Positions 1 through 13,600 are shown, counted from the first letter of the stretch. The stretch: 64,000 bases of DNA from Lutraria lutraria (GCA_964023205.1 OZ026851.1:9093637-9157636), one strand, 5' to 3'. Made by a program: numbers and translations. Notes: generated from the letters alone by a model not told the origin.

Positions 1-428
1 ACAATATGAAGTATCACAAGACCACTTTTAGCATTTTAGAAATGGCAGTTTGAGAGAAAAAAATTTAGCGCGGATCCTTTACGGGACCAATTTTTATCTT
101 GCATTGACTCTTTTATTGTAGATAGTACAAACATGGGACCATTACATACAAGTAGTGTGGATCAATGGAAATCTGTGATTAGAACAGCTTTGGTATAGTA
201 TGGTTACTTTTGGTTTTATTACATTTCTAGAATTGACAGTTTGGGAGAAAATTTCCTGGCGTCAAGATTTTTTGACAAATCTAGTTTTTTATTTTCTCCT
301 TAAGTCTTGTTGGTACATGCATGCAACTTTACTTACAAGTAGTTGGCATCAACAAAAGTTGGTGGCAACGTTGAATTTGCTATGGTCTACTTACTTTTGA
401 CTTTATTGAAATTCTAGAAACCACCATC

Positions 429-441
429 TTCGTGAAAGTTC
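429..441 (+). promoter_or_regulatory. Perfect three-module heat-shock element, one per A unit (first copy)
   Basis: The sequence TTCGTGAAAGTTC fits the TTCnnGAAnnTTC binding consensus for trimeric heat-shock factor without mismatch. It lies in the second sub-repeat of each A unit; other copies are at 2315-2327 and then once per unit across the array. By my count 63 of 64 A units keep it, and the last unit (near 55336) has lost the first TTC by a T-to-C change. Each unit also has two TTCTAGAA pairs (TTCnnGAA), one just upstream in the same sub-repeat and one in the first sub-repeat. The match is direct; binding or activity is inference. Confidence 0.6.
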
Positions 442-588
442 TCCGAGAGTTGTGGACAATCTTTGATGTTCAATATCTCTAGTATTATTTGATCGGCAGC
501 ATTGAAATTACACATGCTAGTAATAGACATCAATGGATATCAGTGGCACAAAAGGCATGACCATGCTACGTTTAGTTTGGATTTTATT

Positions 589-612
589 AACGTTTTAGAA
601 ATGTCAGTTTGA
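589..612 (+). repeat. Left copy of the 24-bp direct repeat flanking a B block
   Basis: This A-family segment, with core TTTAGAAATGTCAGTTTG, lies immediately before the B block. A near-identical segment with TTTAGAAATGGCAGTTTG follows the block (1359-1382), with three mismatches over 24 bp. The arrangement recurs at the B blocks throughout the array. It resembles a long target-site duplication or the trace of recombination between two A units at this point. Confidence 0.85.
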
Positions 613-1358
613 ACCTGTTGAAATTTCATAAATTTGTCCGAGAACAAAATTTCTTAAAACTTGTTGATATTTGCATTTTTGCATTCCTCTCAAACACGCG
701 AACAATATGAGGTATCACAAGACCACTTTTGAACGAAATCATTTTTTTAGACAGAAATTGTTCCAGGGACGGCCCTGTTGAAATTTCATAAATTTGTCCG
801 AGAACAAAATTTCTTAAACTTGTTCATATATACATTTTTGCATTCCTCTCAAACACGCGAACAATATGAGGTATCACAAGACCACTTTTGAACGAAATCA
901 ATTTTTACGACAAAATTCCTTCCAGGTCCGGCCCTGTTGAAATTTCATAAATTTCTCCGAAAGTAAAATTCCTTAAAACTTGTTTATATTTGCATTACTC
1001 TCATACATGCGAGCAATATGAGGTATCACAAGACCACTTGAACGAAATCAATTTTTACGACAGAAATCCTTCCAGGTCCGGACCTGTTGAACTTTTGTAA
1101 TTTTGTCCGAAACAAAATTTCTTAAAAATTGTTTATATTTCCAAATTTACATTCGTCTCAAACACACGAACAATATGAGGCATCACAAGATGACTTTTGA
1201 ACGAAATCATTTTTTTAGACAAAAATCCTTTCAGGTCCGGACCTGTTGAACTTTTGTAATTTTGTCCGAAAACAACATTTCTTAAATCTTGTTTATATTT
1301 ACATATTTGCATTCGTCTGAAATACACGAACAATATGAAGTATCACAAGACCACTTTT
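613..1358 (+). repeat. Satellite family B, representative five-monomer block
   Basis: Five monomers begin at CCTGTTGAA(A/C)TTT (614, 774, 933, 1083, 1242), so the period is 150-160 bp. Each runs through TCCGA, an AAATTTCTTAAA-like stretch, a TTTGCATT-like stretch, CGAACAATATGAGG, TATCACAAGACCACTTTT and GAACGAAATCA, ending in CAGGTCCGG. The last monomer stops after CCACTTTT, where family A resumes. Other five-monomer (746 bp) blocks start at 3055, 11290, 13732, 21974, 26143, 29199, 41143, 45312 and 48368. Four-monomer (587 bp) blocks, which lack the second monomer with GTTCCAGGGACGG, start at 5497, 6667, 7837, 10120, 16174, 17344, 19691, 24416, 28029, 35343, 36513, 38860, 43585 and 47198. The period resembles the ~160-bp satellites reported from bivalves, but I cannot show homology from the sequence alone. 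Confidence 0.92.
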
Positions 1359-1382
1359 AGCATTTTAGAAATGGCAGTTTGA
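1359..1382 (+). repeat. Right copy of the 24-bp direct repeat flanking a B block
   Basis: Partner of 589-612. It begins AGCATTTTAG instead of AACGTTTTAG and has GGCAG instead of GTCAG. The A sequence that follows is a special variant (GAGAGAAAAAAATTTAGCGC), found only to the right of B blocks. This suggests that one founding junction was copied together with its flank. Confidence 0.85.
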
Positions 1383-2033
1383 GAGAAAAAAATTTAGCGC
1401 AGATGCTTTACGAGACCAATTTTTATCTTGCATTGACTCTTTTATTGTAGATAGTAAAAACATGGGACCATTACATACAAGTAGTGTGGATCAATGGAAA
1501 TCTGTGATTAGAACAGCTTTGGTATAGTATGGTTACTTTTGGTTTTATTACATTTCTAGAATTGACAGTTTGGGAGAAAATTTCCTGGCGTCAAGATTTT
1601 TTGACAAATCAAATTTGTTATTTTCTCCTTAAGTGTTGTTGGTACATGCATGCAACTTTACTTACAAGTAGTTGGCATCAACAAAAGTTGGTGGCAACGT
1701 TGAATTTGCTATGCTCTGCTTACTTTTGACTTTATTGAAATTCTAGAAATGACCGTCTTCGTGAAAGTTCTCCGAGAGTTGCGGACAATCTTTGATGTTC
1801 AATATCTCTAGTATTATTTGATCGGCAGCATTGAGATTACACATGCTAGTAATAGACATCAATGGAAATCAGTGGCACAAAAGGCATGACCATGCTACGT
1901 TTACTTTGGATTTTATCAACGTTTTAGAAATGTCAGTTTGAGAGAAAATCTTCTTGCGTTGAACCTTTACGACCAATTTTTATCTTGCATTTAGTCTTTA
2001 ATTGTAGATAGTACAAACATGGGACCATTACAT

Positions 2034-2590
2034 ACAAGTAGTGTGGATCAATGGAAATCTGTGATGAGAACAGATTTGGTATAGTATGGTTACTTTTGGT
2101 TTTATTACATTTCTAGAATTGACAGTTTGGGAGAAAATTTCCTGGCGTCAAGATTTTTTGACAAATCTAATTTGTTTTTTTCTCCTTAAGTGTTCTTGGT
2201 ACATGCATGCAACTTTACTTACAAGTAGTTGGCATCAACAAAAGTTGGTGGCAACGTTGAATTTGCTATGCTCTGCTTACTTTTGACTTTATTGAAATTC
2301 TAGAAATGACCATCTTCGTGAAAGTTCTCCGAGAGTTGCGGACAATCTTTGATGTTCAATATCTCTAGTATTATTTGATCGGCTGCATTGAGATTACACA
2401 TGCTAGTAATAGACATCAATGGAAATCAGTGGCACAAAAGGCATGACCATGCTACGTTTACTTTGGATTTTATTAACGTTTTAGAAATGTCAGTTTGAGA
2501 GAAAATCTTCTTGCGTTGAAGCTTTACGACCAATTTTTTTCTTGCATTTAGTCTTTAATTGTAGATAGTACAAACATGGGACCATTACAT
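2034..2590 (+). repeat. Satellite family A, representative 557-bp unit (trimer of ~186 bp)
   Basis: This unit divides into three diverged sub-repeats starting at 2034, 2221 and 2402, with the next unit at 2591 (187, 181 and 189 bp). They share, in order, an AGTAGT/AGTAAT start with a following ATCAA, a central TTACTTT or TTTACTTTGG stretch with TTTTATT/TTTATT, and then TTCTAGAA (first two) or TTTTAGAAATG (third). The 557-bp unit therefore arose from a ~186-bp ancestor by trimerisation. I count 64 A units, recognised by TTACTTTTGG or its one-base-shorter form, at for example 200, 1529, 2086, 2642, 3971 and 4528, the last at 55110. A 66-codon open stretch recurs in many units, but a one-base deletion breaks it in about a quarter of them, so it is not a gene. 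Confidence 0.93.
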
Positions 2591-5500
2591 ACAAGTAGTG
2601 TGGATCAATGGAAATCTGTGATGAGAACAGATTTGGTATAGTATGGTTACTTTGGTTTTATTACATTTCTAGAATTGACAGTTTTGGAGAAAACTTTTTG
2701 GCGTCAAGATTTTTTGACAAATCTAATTTTTTATTTTCTCCTTAAGTGTTGTTTGTACATGCATGCAACTTTACTTACAAGTAGTTGGCATCAACAAAAG
2801 TTGGTGGCAACGTTGAATTTGCTATGGTCTGCTTACTTTTGACTTTATTGAAATTCTAGAAATGACCATCTTCGTGAAAGTTCTCCGAGAGTTGCGGACA
2901 ATCTTTGATGTTCAATGTCTCTAGTATTATTTGATTGGCAGCATTGAGATTACACATGCTAGTAATAGACATCAATGGAAATCAGTGGCACAAAAGGCAT
3001 GACCATGCTACGTTTACTTTGGATTTTATCAACGTTTTAGAAATGTCAGTTTGAACCTGTTGAAATTTCATAAATTTGTCCGAGAACAAAATTTCTTAAA
3101 ACTTGTTGATATTTGCATTTTTGCATTCCTCTCAAACACGCGAACAATATGAGGTATCACAAGACCACTTTTGAACGAAATCATTTTTTTAGACAGAAAT
3201 TGTTCCAGGGACGGCCCTGTTGAAATTTCATAAATTTGTCCGAGAACAAAATTTCTTAAACTTGTTCATATATACATTTTTGCATTCCTCTCAAACACGC
3301 GAACAATATGAGGTATCACAAGACCACTTTTGAACGAAATCAATTTTTACGACAAAATTCCTTCCAGGTCCGGCCCTGTTGAAATTTCATAAATTTCTCC
3401 GAAAGTAAAATTCCTTAAAACTTGTTTATATTTGCATTACTCTCATACATGCGAGCAATATGAGGTATCACAAGACCACTTGAACGAAATCAATTTTTAC
3501 GACAGAAATCCTTCCAGGTCCGGACCTGTTGAACTTTTGTAATTTTGTCCGAAACAAAATTTCTTAAAAATTGTTTATATTTCCAAATTTACATTCGTCT
3601 CAAACACACGAACAATATGAGGCATCACAAGATGACTTTTGAACGAAATCATTTTTTTAGACAAAAATCCTTTCAGGTCCGGACCTGTTGAACTTTTGTA
3701 ATTTTGTCCGAAAACAACATTTCTTAAATCTTGTTTATATTTACATATTTGCATTCGTCTGAAATACACGAACAATATGAAGTATCACAAGACCACTTTT
3801 AGCATTTTAGAAATGGCAGTTTGAGAGAAAAAAATTTAGCGCAGATGCTTTACGAGACCAATTTTTATCTTGCATTGACTCTTTTATTGTAGATAGTACA
3901 AACATGGGACCATTACATACAAGTAGTGTGGATCAATGGAAATCTGTGATTAGAACAGCTTTGGTATAGTATGGTTACTTTTGGTTTTATTACATTTCTA
4001 GAATTGACAGTTTGGGAGAAAATTTCCTGGCGTCAAGATTTTTTGACAAATCAAATTTGTTATTTTCTCCTTAAGTCTTGTTGGTACATGCATGCAACTT
4101 TACTTACAAGTAGTTGGCATCAACAAAAGTTGGTGGCAACGTTGAATTTGCTATGCTCTGCTTACTTTTGACTTTATTGAAATTCTAGAAATGACCGTCT
4201 TCGTGAAAGTTCTCCGAGAGTTGCGGACAATCTTTGATGTTCAATATCTCTAGTATTATTTGATCGGCAGCATTGAGATTACACATGCTAGTAATAGACA
4301 TCAATGGAAATCAGTGGCACAAAAGGCATGACCATGCTACGTTTACTTTGGATTTTATCAACGTTTTAGAAATGTCAGTTTGAGAGAAAATCTTCTTGCG
4401 TTGAACCTTTACGACCAATTTTTATCTTGCATTTAGTCTTTAATTGTAGATAGTACAAACATGGGACCATTACATACAAGTAGTGTGGATCAATGGAAAT
4501 CTGTGATGAGAACAGATTTGGTATAGTATGGTTACTTTTGGTTTTATTACATTTCTAGAATTGACAGTTTGGGAGAAAATTTCCTGGCGTCAAGATTTTT
4601 TGACAAATCTAATTTGTTTTTTTCTCCTTAAGTGTTCTTGGTACATGCATGCAACTTTACTTACAAGTAGTTGGCATCAACAAAAGTTGGTGGCAACGTT
4701 GAATTTGCTATGCTCTGCTTACTTTTGACTTTATTGAAATTCTAGAAATGACCATCTTCGTGAAAGTTCTCCGAGAGTTGCGGACAATCTTTGATGTTCA
4801 ATATCTCTAGTATTATTTGATCGGCTGCATTGAGATTACACATGCTAGTAATAGACATCAATGGAAATCAGTGGCACAAAAGGCATGACCATGCTACGTT
4901 TACTTTGGATTTTATTAACGTTTTAGAAATGTCAGTTTGAGAGAAAATCTTCTTGCGTTGAAGCTTTACGACCAATTTTTTTCTTGCATTTAGTCTTTAA
5001 TTGTAGATAGTACAAACATGGGACCATTACATACAAGTAGTGTGGATCAATGGAAATCTGTGATGAGAACAGATTTGGTATAGTATGGTTACTTTGGTTT
5101 TATTACATTTCTAGAATTGACAGTTTTGGAGAAAACTTTTTGGCGTCAAGATTTTTTGACAAATCTAATTTTTTATTTTCTCCTTAAGTGTTGTTTGTAC
5201 ATGCATGCAACTTTACTTACAAGTAGTTGGCATCAACAAAAGTTGGTGGCAACGTTGAATTTGCTATGGTCTGCTTACTTTTGACTTTATTGAAATTCTA
5301 GAAATGACCATCTTCGTGAAAGTTCTCCGAGAGTTGCGGACAATCTTTGATGTTCAATATCTCTAGTATTATTTGATCGGCAGCATTGAGATTACACATG
5401 CTAGTAATAGACATCAATGGAAATCAGTGGCACAAAAGGCATGACCATGCTACGTTTACTTTGGATTTTATTAACGTTTTAGAAATGTCAGTTTGAACCT

Positions 5501-8500
5501 GTTGAAATTTCATAAATTTGTCCGAGAACAAAATTTCTTAAAACTTGTTGATATTTGCATTTTTGCATTCCTCTCAAACACGCGAACAATATGAGGTATC
5601 ACAAGACCACTTTTGAACGAAATCAATTTTTACGACAAAATTCCTTCCAGGTCCGGCCCTGTTGAAATTTCATAAATTTCTCCGAAAGTAAGATTCCTTA
5701 AAACTTGTTTATATTTGCATTACTCTCATACATGCGAGCAAAATGAGGTATCACAAGACCACTTGAACGAAATCAATTTTTACGACAGAAATCCTTCCAG
5801 GTCCGGACCTGTTGAACTTTTGTAATTTTGTCCGAAACAAAATTTCTTAAAAATTGTTTATATTTCCAAATTTACATTCGTCTCAAACACACGAACAATA
5901 TGAGGTATCACAAGATGACTTTTGAACGAAGTCATTTTTTTAGACAAAAATCCTTTCAGGTCCGGACCTGTTGAACTTTTGTAATTTTGTCCGAAAACAA
6001 AATTTCTTAAATCTTGTTTATATTTACATATTTGCATTCGTCTGAAATACACGAACAATATGAGGTATCACAAGACCACTTTTAGCATTTTAGAAATGGC
6101 AGTTTGAGAGAAAAAAATTTAGCGCGGATGCTTTACGGGACCAATTTTTATCTTGCATTTACTCTTTTATTGTAGATAGTATAAACATGGGACCATTACA
6201 TACAAGTAGTGTGGATCTATGGAAATCTGTGATGAGAACAGATTTGGTATAGTACGGTTACTTTTGGTTTTATTACATTTCTAGAATTGACAGTTTGGGA
6301 GAAAATTTCCTGGCGTCAAGATTTTTTGACAAATCTAGTTTTTTATTTTCTCCTTAAGTCTTGTTGGTACATGCATGCAACTTTACTTACAAGTAGTTGG
6401 CATCAACAAAAGTTGGTGGCAACGTTGAATTTGCTATGGTCTGCTTACTTTTGACTTTATTGAAATTCTAGAAATGACCATCTTCGTGAAAGTTCTCCGA
6501 GAGTTGCGGACAATCTTTGATGTTCAATGTCTCTAGTATTATTTGATCGGCAGCATTGAGATTACACATGCTAGTAATAGACATCAATGGAAATCAGTGG
6601 CACAAAAGGCATGACCATGCTACGTTTACTTTGGATTTTATCAACGTTTTAGAAATGTCAGTTTGAACCTGTTGAAATTTCATAAATTTGTCCGAGAACA
6701 AAATTTCTTAAAACTTGTTGATATTTGCATTTTTGCATTCCTCTCAAACACGCGAACAATATGAGGTATCACAAGACCACTTTTGAACGAAATCAATTTT
6801 TACGACAAAATTCCTTCCAGGTCCGGCCCTGTTGAAATTTCATAAATTTCTCCGAAAGTAAGATTCCTTAAAACTTGTTTATATTTGCATTACTCTCATA
6901 CATGCGAGCAAAATGAGGTATCACAAGACCACTTGAACGAAATCAATTTTTACGACAGAAATCCTTCCAGGTCCGGACCTGTTGAACTTTTGTAATTTTG
7001 TCCGAAACAAAATTTCTTAAAAATTGTTTATATTTCCAAATTTACATTCGTCTCAAACACACGAACAATATGAGGTATCACAAGATGACTTTTGAACGAA
7101 GTCATTTTTTTAGACAAAAATCCTTTCAGGTCCGGACCTGTTGAACTTTTGTAATTTTGTCCGAAAACAAAATTTCTTAAATCTTGTTTATATTTACATA
7201 TTTGCATTCGTCTGAAATACACGAACAATATGAGGTATCACAAGACCACTTTTAGCATTTTAGAAATGGCAGTTTGAGAGAAAAAAATTTAGCGCGGATG
7301 CTTTACGGGACCAATTTTTATCTTGCATTTACTCTTTTATTGTAGATAGTATAAACATGGGACCATTACATACAAGTAGTGTGGATCAATGGAAATCTGT
7401 GATGAGAACAGATTTGGTATAGTATGGTTACTTTTGGTTTTATTACATTTCTAGAATTGACAGTTTGGGAGAAAATTTCCTGGCGTCAGGTTTTTTTGAC
7501 AAATCTAGTTTTTTATTTTCTCCTTAAGTCTTGTTGGTACATGCATGCAACTTTACTTACAAGTAGTTGGCATCAACAAAAGTTGGTGGCAACGTTGAAT
7601 TTGCTATGGTCTGCTTACTTTTGACTTTATTGAAATTCTAGAAATGACCATCTTCGTGAAAGTTCTCCGAGAGTTGCGGACAATCTTTGATGTTCAATAT
7701 CTCTAGTATTATTTGATCGGCAGCATTGAGATTACACATGCTAGTAATAGACATCAATGGAAATCAGTGGCACAAAAGGCATGACCATGCTACGTTTACT
7801 TTGGATTTTATCAACGTTTTAGAAATGTCAGTTTGAACCTGTTGAAATTTCATAAATTTGTCCGAGAACAAAATTTCTTAAAACTTGTTGATATTTGCAT
7901 TTTTGCATTCCTCTCAAACACGCGAACAATATGAGGTATCACAAGACCACTTTTGAACGAAATCAATTTTTACGACAAAATTCCTTCCAGGTCCGGCCCT
8001 GTTGAAATTTCATAAATTTCTCCGAAAGTAAGATTCCTTAAAACTTGTTTATATTTGCATTACTCTCATACATGCGAGCAAAATGAGGTATCACAAGACC
8101 ACTTGAACGAAATCAATTTTTACGACAGAAATCCTTCCAGGTCCGGACCTGTTGAACTTTTGTAATTTTGTCCGAAACAAAATTTCTTAAAAATTGTTTA
8201 TATTTCCAAATTTACATTCGTCTCAAACACACGAACAATATGAGGTATCACAAGATGACTTTTGAACGAAGTCATTTTTTTAGACAAAAATCCTTTCAGG
8301 TCCGGACCTGTTGAACTTTTGTAATTTTGTCCAAAAACAACATTTCTTAAATCTTGTTTATATTTACATATTTGCATTCGTCTGAAATACACGAACAATA
8401 TGAAGTATCACAAGACCACTTTTAGCATTTTAGAAATGGCAGTTTGAGAGAAAAAAATTTAGCGCAGATGCTTTACGAGACCAATTTTTATCTTGCATTG

Positions 8501-10677
8501 ACTCTTTTATTGTAGATAGTACAAACATGGGACCATTACATACAAGTAGTGTGGATCAATGGAAATCTGTGATGAGAACAGCTTTGGTATAGTATGGTTA
8601 CTTTTGGTTTTATTACATTTCTAGAATTGACAGTTTGGGAGAAAATTTCCTGGCGTCAAGATTTTTTGACAAATCAAATTTGTTATTTTCTCCTTAAGTG
8701 TTGTTGGTACATGCATGCAACTTTACTTACAAGTAGTTGGCATCAACAAAAGTTGGTGGCAACGTTGAATTTGCTATGCTCTGCTTACTTTTGACTTTAT
8801 TGAAATTCTAGAAATGACCGTCTTCGTGAAAGTTCTCCGAGAGTTGCGGACAATCTTTGATGTTCAATATCTCTAGTATTATTTGATCGGCAGCATTGAG
8901 ATTACACATGCTAGTAATAGACATCAATGGAAATCAGTGGCACAAAAGGCATGACCATGCTACGTTTACTTTGGATTTTATCAACGTTTTAGAAATGTCA
9001 GTTTGAGAGAAAATCTTCTTGCGTTGAACCTTTACGACCAATTTTTATCTTGCATTTAGTCTTTAATTGTAGATAGTACAAACATGGGACCATTACATAC
9101 AAGTAGTGTGGATCAATGGAAATCTGTGATGAGAACAGATTTGGTATAGTATGGTTACTTTTGGTTTTATTACATTTCTAGAATTGACAGTTTGGGAGAA
9201 AATTTCCTGGCGTCAAGATTTTTTGACAAATCTAATTTGTTTTTTTCTCCTTAAGTGTTCTTGGTACATGCATGCAACTTTACTTACAAGTAGTTGGCAT
9301 CAACAAAAGTTGGTGGCAACGTTGAATTTGCTATGCTCTGCTTACTTTTGACTTTATTGAAATTCTAGAAATGACCATCTTCGTGAAAGTTCTCCGAGAG
9401 TTGCGGACAATCTTTGATGTTCAATATCTCTAGTATTATTTGATCGGCTGCATTGAGATTACACATGCTAGTAATAGACATCAATGGAAATCAGTGGCAC
9501 AAAAGGCATGACCATGCTACGTTTACTTTGGATTTTATTAACGTTTTAGAAATGTCAGTTTGAGAGAAAATCTTCTTGCGTTGAACCTTTACGACCAATT
9601 TTTATCTTGCATTTAGTCTTTAATTGTAGATAGTACAAACATGGGACCATTACATACAAGTAGTGTGGATCAATGGAAATCTGTGATGAGAACTGATTTG
9701 GTATAGTATGGTTACTTTGGTTTTATTACATTTCTAGAATTGACAGTTTTGGAGAAAACTTTTTGGCGTCAAGATTTTTTGACAAATCTAATTTTTTATT
9801 TTCTCCTTAAGTGTTGTTTGTACATGCATGCAACTTTACTTACAAGTAGTTGGCATCAACAAAAGTTGGTGGCAACGTTGAATTTGCTATGGTCTGCTTT
9901 ATTTTGACTTTATTGAAATTCTAGAAATGACCATCTTCGTGAAAGTTCTCCGAGAGTTGCGGACAATCTTTGATGTTCAATATCTCTAGTATTATTTGAT
10001 CGGCAGCATTGAGATTACACATGCTAGTAATAGACATCAATGGAAATCAGTGGCACAAAAGGCATGACCATGCTACGTTTACTTTGGATTTTATCAACGT
10101 TTTAGAAATGTCAGTTTGAACCTGTTGAAATTTCATAAATTTGTCCGAGAACAAAATTTCTTAAAACTTGTTGATATTTGCATTTTTGCATTCCTCTCAA
10201 ACACGCGAACAATATGAGGTATCACAAGACCACTTTTGAACGAAATCAATTTTTACGACAAAATTCCTTCCAGGTCCGGCCCTGTTGAAATTTCATAAAT
10301 TTCTCCGAAAGTAAGATTCCTTAAAACTTGTTTATATTTGCATTACTCTCATACATGCGAGCAATATGAGGTATCACAAGACCACTTGAACGAAATCAAT
10401 TTTTACGACAGAAATCCTTCCAGGTCCGGACCTGTTGAACTTTTGTAATTTTGTCCGAAACAAAATTTCTTAAAAATTGTTTATATTTCCAAATTTACAT
10501 TCGTCTCAAACACACGAACAATATGAGGCATCACAAGATGACTTTTGAACGAAATCATTTTTTTAGACAAAAATCCTTTCAGGTCCGGACCTGTTGAACT
10601 TTTGTAATTTTGTCCGAAAACAACATTTCTTAAATCTTGTTTATATTTACATATTTGCATTCGTCTGAAATACACGA

Positions 10678-13600
10678 ACAATATGAAGTATCACAAGACC
10701 ACTTTTAGCATTTTAGAAATGGCAGTTTGAGAGAAAAAAATTTAGCGCGGATCCTTTACGGGACCAATTTTTATCTTGCATTGACTCTTTTATTGTAGAT
10801 AGTACAAACATGGGACCATTACATACAAGTAGTGTGGATCAATGGAAATCTGTGATTAGAACAGCTTTGGTATAGTATGGTTACTTTTGGTTTTATTACA
10901 TTTCTAGAATTGACAGTTTGGGAGAAAATTTCCTGGCGTCAAGATTTTTTGACAAATCTAGTTTTTTATTTTCTCCTTAAGTCTTGTTGGTACATGCATG
11001 CAACTTTACTTACAAGTAGTTGGCATCAACAAAAGTTGGTGGCAACGTTGAATTTGCTATGGTCTACTTACTTTTGACTTTATTGAAATTCTAGAAACCA
11101 CCATCTTCGTGAAAGTTCTCCGAGAGTTGTGGACAATCTTTGATGTTCAATATCTCTAGTATTATTTGATCGGCAGCATTGAAATTACACATGCTAGTAA
11201 TAGACATCAATGGATATCAGTGGCACAAAAGGCATGACCATGCTACGTTTAGTTTGGATTTTATTAACGTTTTAGAAATGTCAGTTTGAACCTGTTGAAA
11301 TTTCATAAATTTGTCCGAGAACAAAATTTCTTAAAACTTGTTGATATTTGCATTTTTGCATTCCTCTCAAACACGCGAACAATATGAGGTATCACAAGAC
11401 CACTTTTGAACGAAATCATTTTTTTAGACAGAAATTGTTCCAGGGACGGCCCTGTTGAAATTTCATAAATTTGTCCGAGAACAAAATTTCTTAAACTTGT
11501 TCATATATACATTTTTGCATTCCTCTCAAACACGCGAACAATATGAGGTATCACAAGACCACTTTTGAACGAAATCAATTTTTACGACAAAATTCCTTCC
11601 AGGTCCGGCCCTGTTGAAATTTCATAAATTTCTCCGAAAGTAAAATTCCTTAAAACTTGTTTATATTTGCATTACTCTCATACATGCGAGCAATATGAGG
11701 TATCACAAGACCACTTGAACGAAATCAATTTTTACGACAGAAATCCTTCCAGGTCCGGACCTGTTGAACTTTTGTAATTTTGTCCGAAACAAAATTTCTT
11801 AAAAATTGTTTATATTTCCAAATTTACATTCGTCTCAAACACACGAACAATATGAGGCATCACAAGATGACTTTTGAACGAAATCATTTTTTTAGACAAA
11901 AATCCTTTCAGGTCCGGACCTGTTGAACTTTTGTAATTTTGTCCGAAAACAACATTTCTTAAATCTTGTTTATATTTACATATTTGCATTCGTCTGAAAT
12001 ACACGAACAATATGAAGTATCACAAGACCACTTTTAGCATTTTAGAAATGGCAGTTTGAGAGAAAAAAATTTAGCGCAGATGCTTTACGAGACCAATTTT
12101 TATCTTGCATTGACTCTTTTATTGTAGATAGTAAAAACATGGGACCATTACATACAAGTAGTGTGGATCAATGGAAATCTGTGATTAGAACAGCTTTGGT
12201 ATAGTATGGTTACTTTTGGTTTTATTACATTTCTAGAATTGACAGTTTGGGAGAAAATTTCCTGGCGTCAAGATTTTTTGACAAATCAAATTTGTTATTT
12301 TCTCCTTAAGTGTTGTTGGTACATGCATGCAACTTTACTTACAAGTAGTTGGCATCAACAAAAGTTGGTGGCAACGTTGAATTTGCTATGCTCTGCTTAC
12401 TTTTGACTTTATTGAAATTCTAGAAATGACCGTCTTCGTGAAAGTTCTCCGAGAGTTGCGGACAATCTTTGATGTTCAATATCTCTAGTATTATTTGATC
12501 GGCAGCATTGAGATTACACATGCTAGTAATAGACATCAATGGAAATCAGTGGCACAAAAGGCATGACCATGCTACGTTTACTTTGGATTTTATCAACGTT
12601 TTAGAAATGTCAGTTTGAGAGAAAATCTTCTTGCGTTGAACCTTTACGACCAATTTTTATCTTGCATTTAGTCTTTAATTGTAGATAGTACAAACATGGG
12701 ACCATTACATACAAGTAGTGTGGATCAATGGAAATCTGTGATGAGAACAGATTTGGTATAGTATGGTTACTTTTGGTTTTATTACATTTCTAGAATTGAC
12801 AGTTTGGGAGAAAATTTCCTGGCGTCAAGATTTTTTGACAAATCTAATTTGTTTTTTTCTCCTTAAGTGTTCTTGGTACATGCATGCAACTTTACTTACA
12901 AGTAGTTGGCATCAACAAAAGTTGGTGGCAACGTTGAATTTGCTATGCTCTGCTTACTTTTGACTTTATTGAAATTCTAGAAATGACCATCTTCGTGAAA
13001 GTTCTCCGAGAGTTGCGGACAATCTTTGATGTTCAATATCTCTAGTATTATTTGATCGGCTGCATTGAGATTACACATGCTAGTAATAGACATCAATGGA
13101 AATCAGTGGCACAAAAGGCATGACCATGCTACGTTTACTTTGGATTTTATTAACGTTTTAGAAATGTCAGTTTGAGAGAAAATCTTCTTGCGTTGAAGCT
13201 TTACGACCAATTTTTTTCTTGCATTTAGTCTTTAATTGTAGATAGTACAAACATGGGACCATTACATACAAGTAGTGTGGATCAATGGAAATCTGTGATG
13301 AGAACAGATTTGGTATAGTATGGTTACTTTGGTTTTATTACATTTCTAGAATTGACAGTTTTGGAGAAAACTTTTTGGCGTCAAGATTTTTTGACAAATC
13401 TAATTTTTTATTTTCTCCTTAAGTGTTGTTTGTACATGCATGCAACTTTACTTACAAGTAGTTGGCATCAACAAAAGTTGGTGGCAACGTTGAATTTGCT
13501 ATGGTCTGCTTACTTTTGACTTTATTGAAATTCTAGAAATGACCATCTTCGTGAAAGTTCTCCGAGAGTTGCGGACAATCTTTGATGTTCAATGTCTCTA

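Larger units (their letters stand above)
1..7612 (+). repeat. First copy of a 10677-bp-shift duplication
   Basis: This segment recurs at 10678-18289. The copies share private variants such as GATCCTTTAC (near 72 and 10750), GTAAAAACATGG (near 1455 and 12132), TTTGATTGGCAG (near 2930 and 13607) and GTACGGTTAC (near 6252 and 16929). Similarity breaks at 7613 (G) against 18290 (A), after which the second copy continues with sequence like 11067 onward. I noticed no mismatch within the shared part. The left end is cut by the window. Confidence 0.88.

Noticed and set aside
1133..1333. Recurrent minus-strand 66-codon open frame in family B
   Set aside because: It spans the last two B monomers and is absent from blocks that lack the fifth monomer. 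It shows no protein-like features.
2086..2286. Recurrent plus-strand 66-codon open frame in family A units
   Set aside because: It repeats only because the satellite repeats. A one-base deletion (TTACTTTGG) breaks it in about a quarter of units and it has no domain or start context. It is satellite DNA, not a gene family.
2311..2335. CENP-B-box-like TTCG....A in family A
   Set aside because: The TTCG and A positions match but the required CGGG does not; the stretch is better explained by the heat-shock element.
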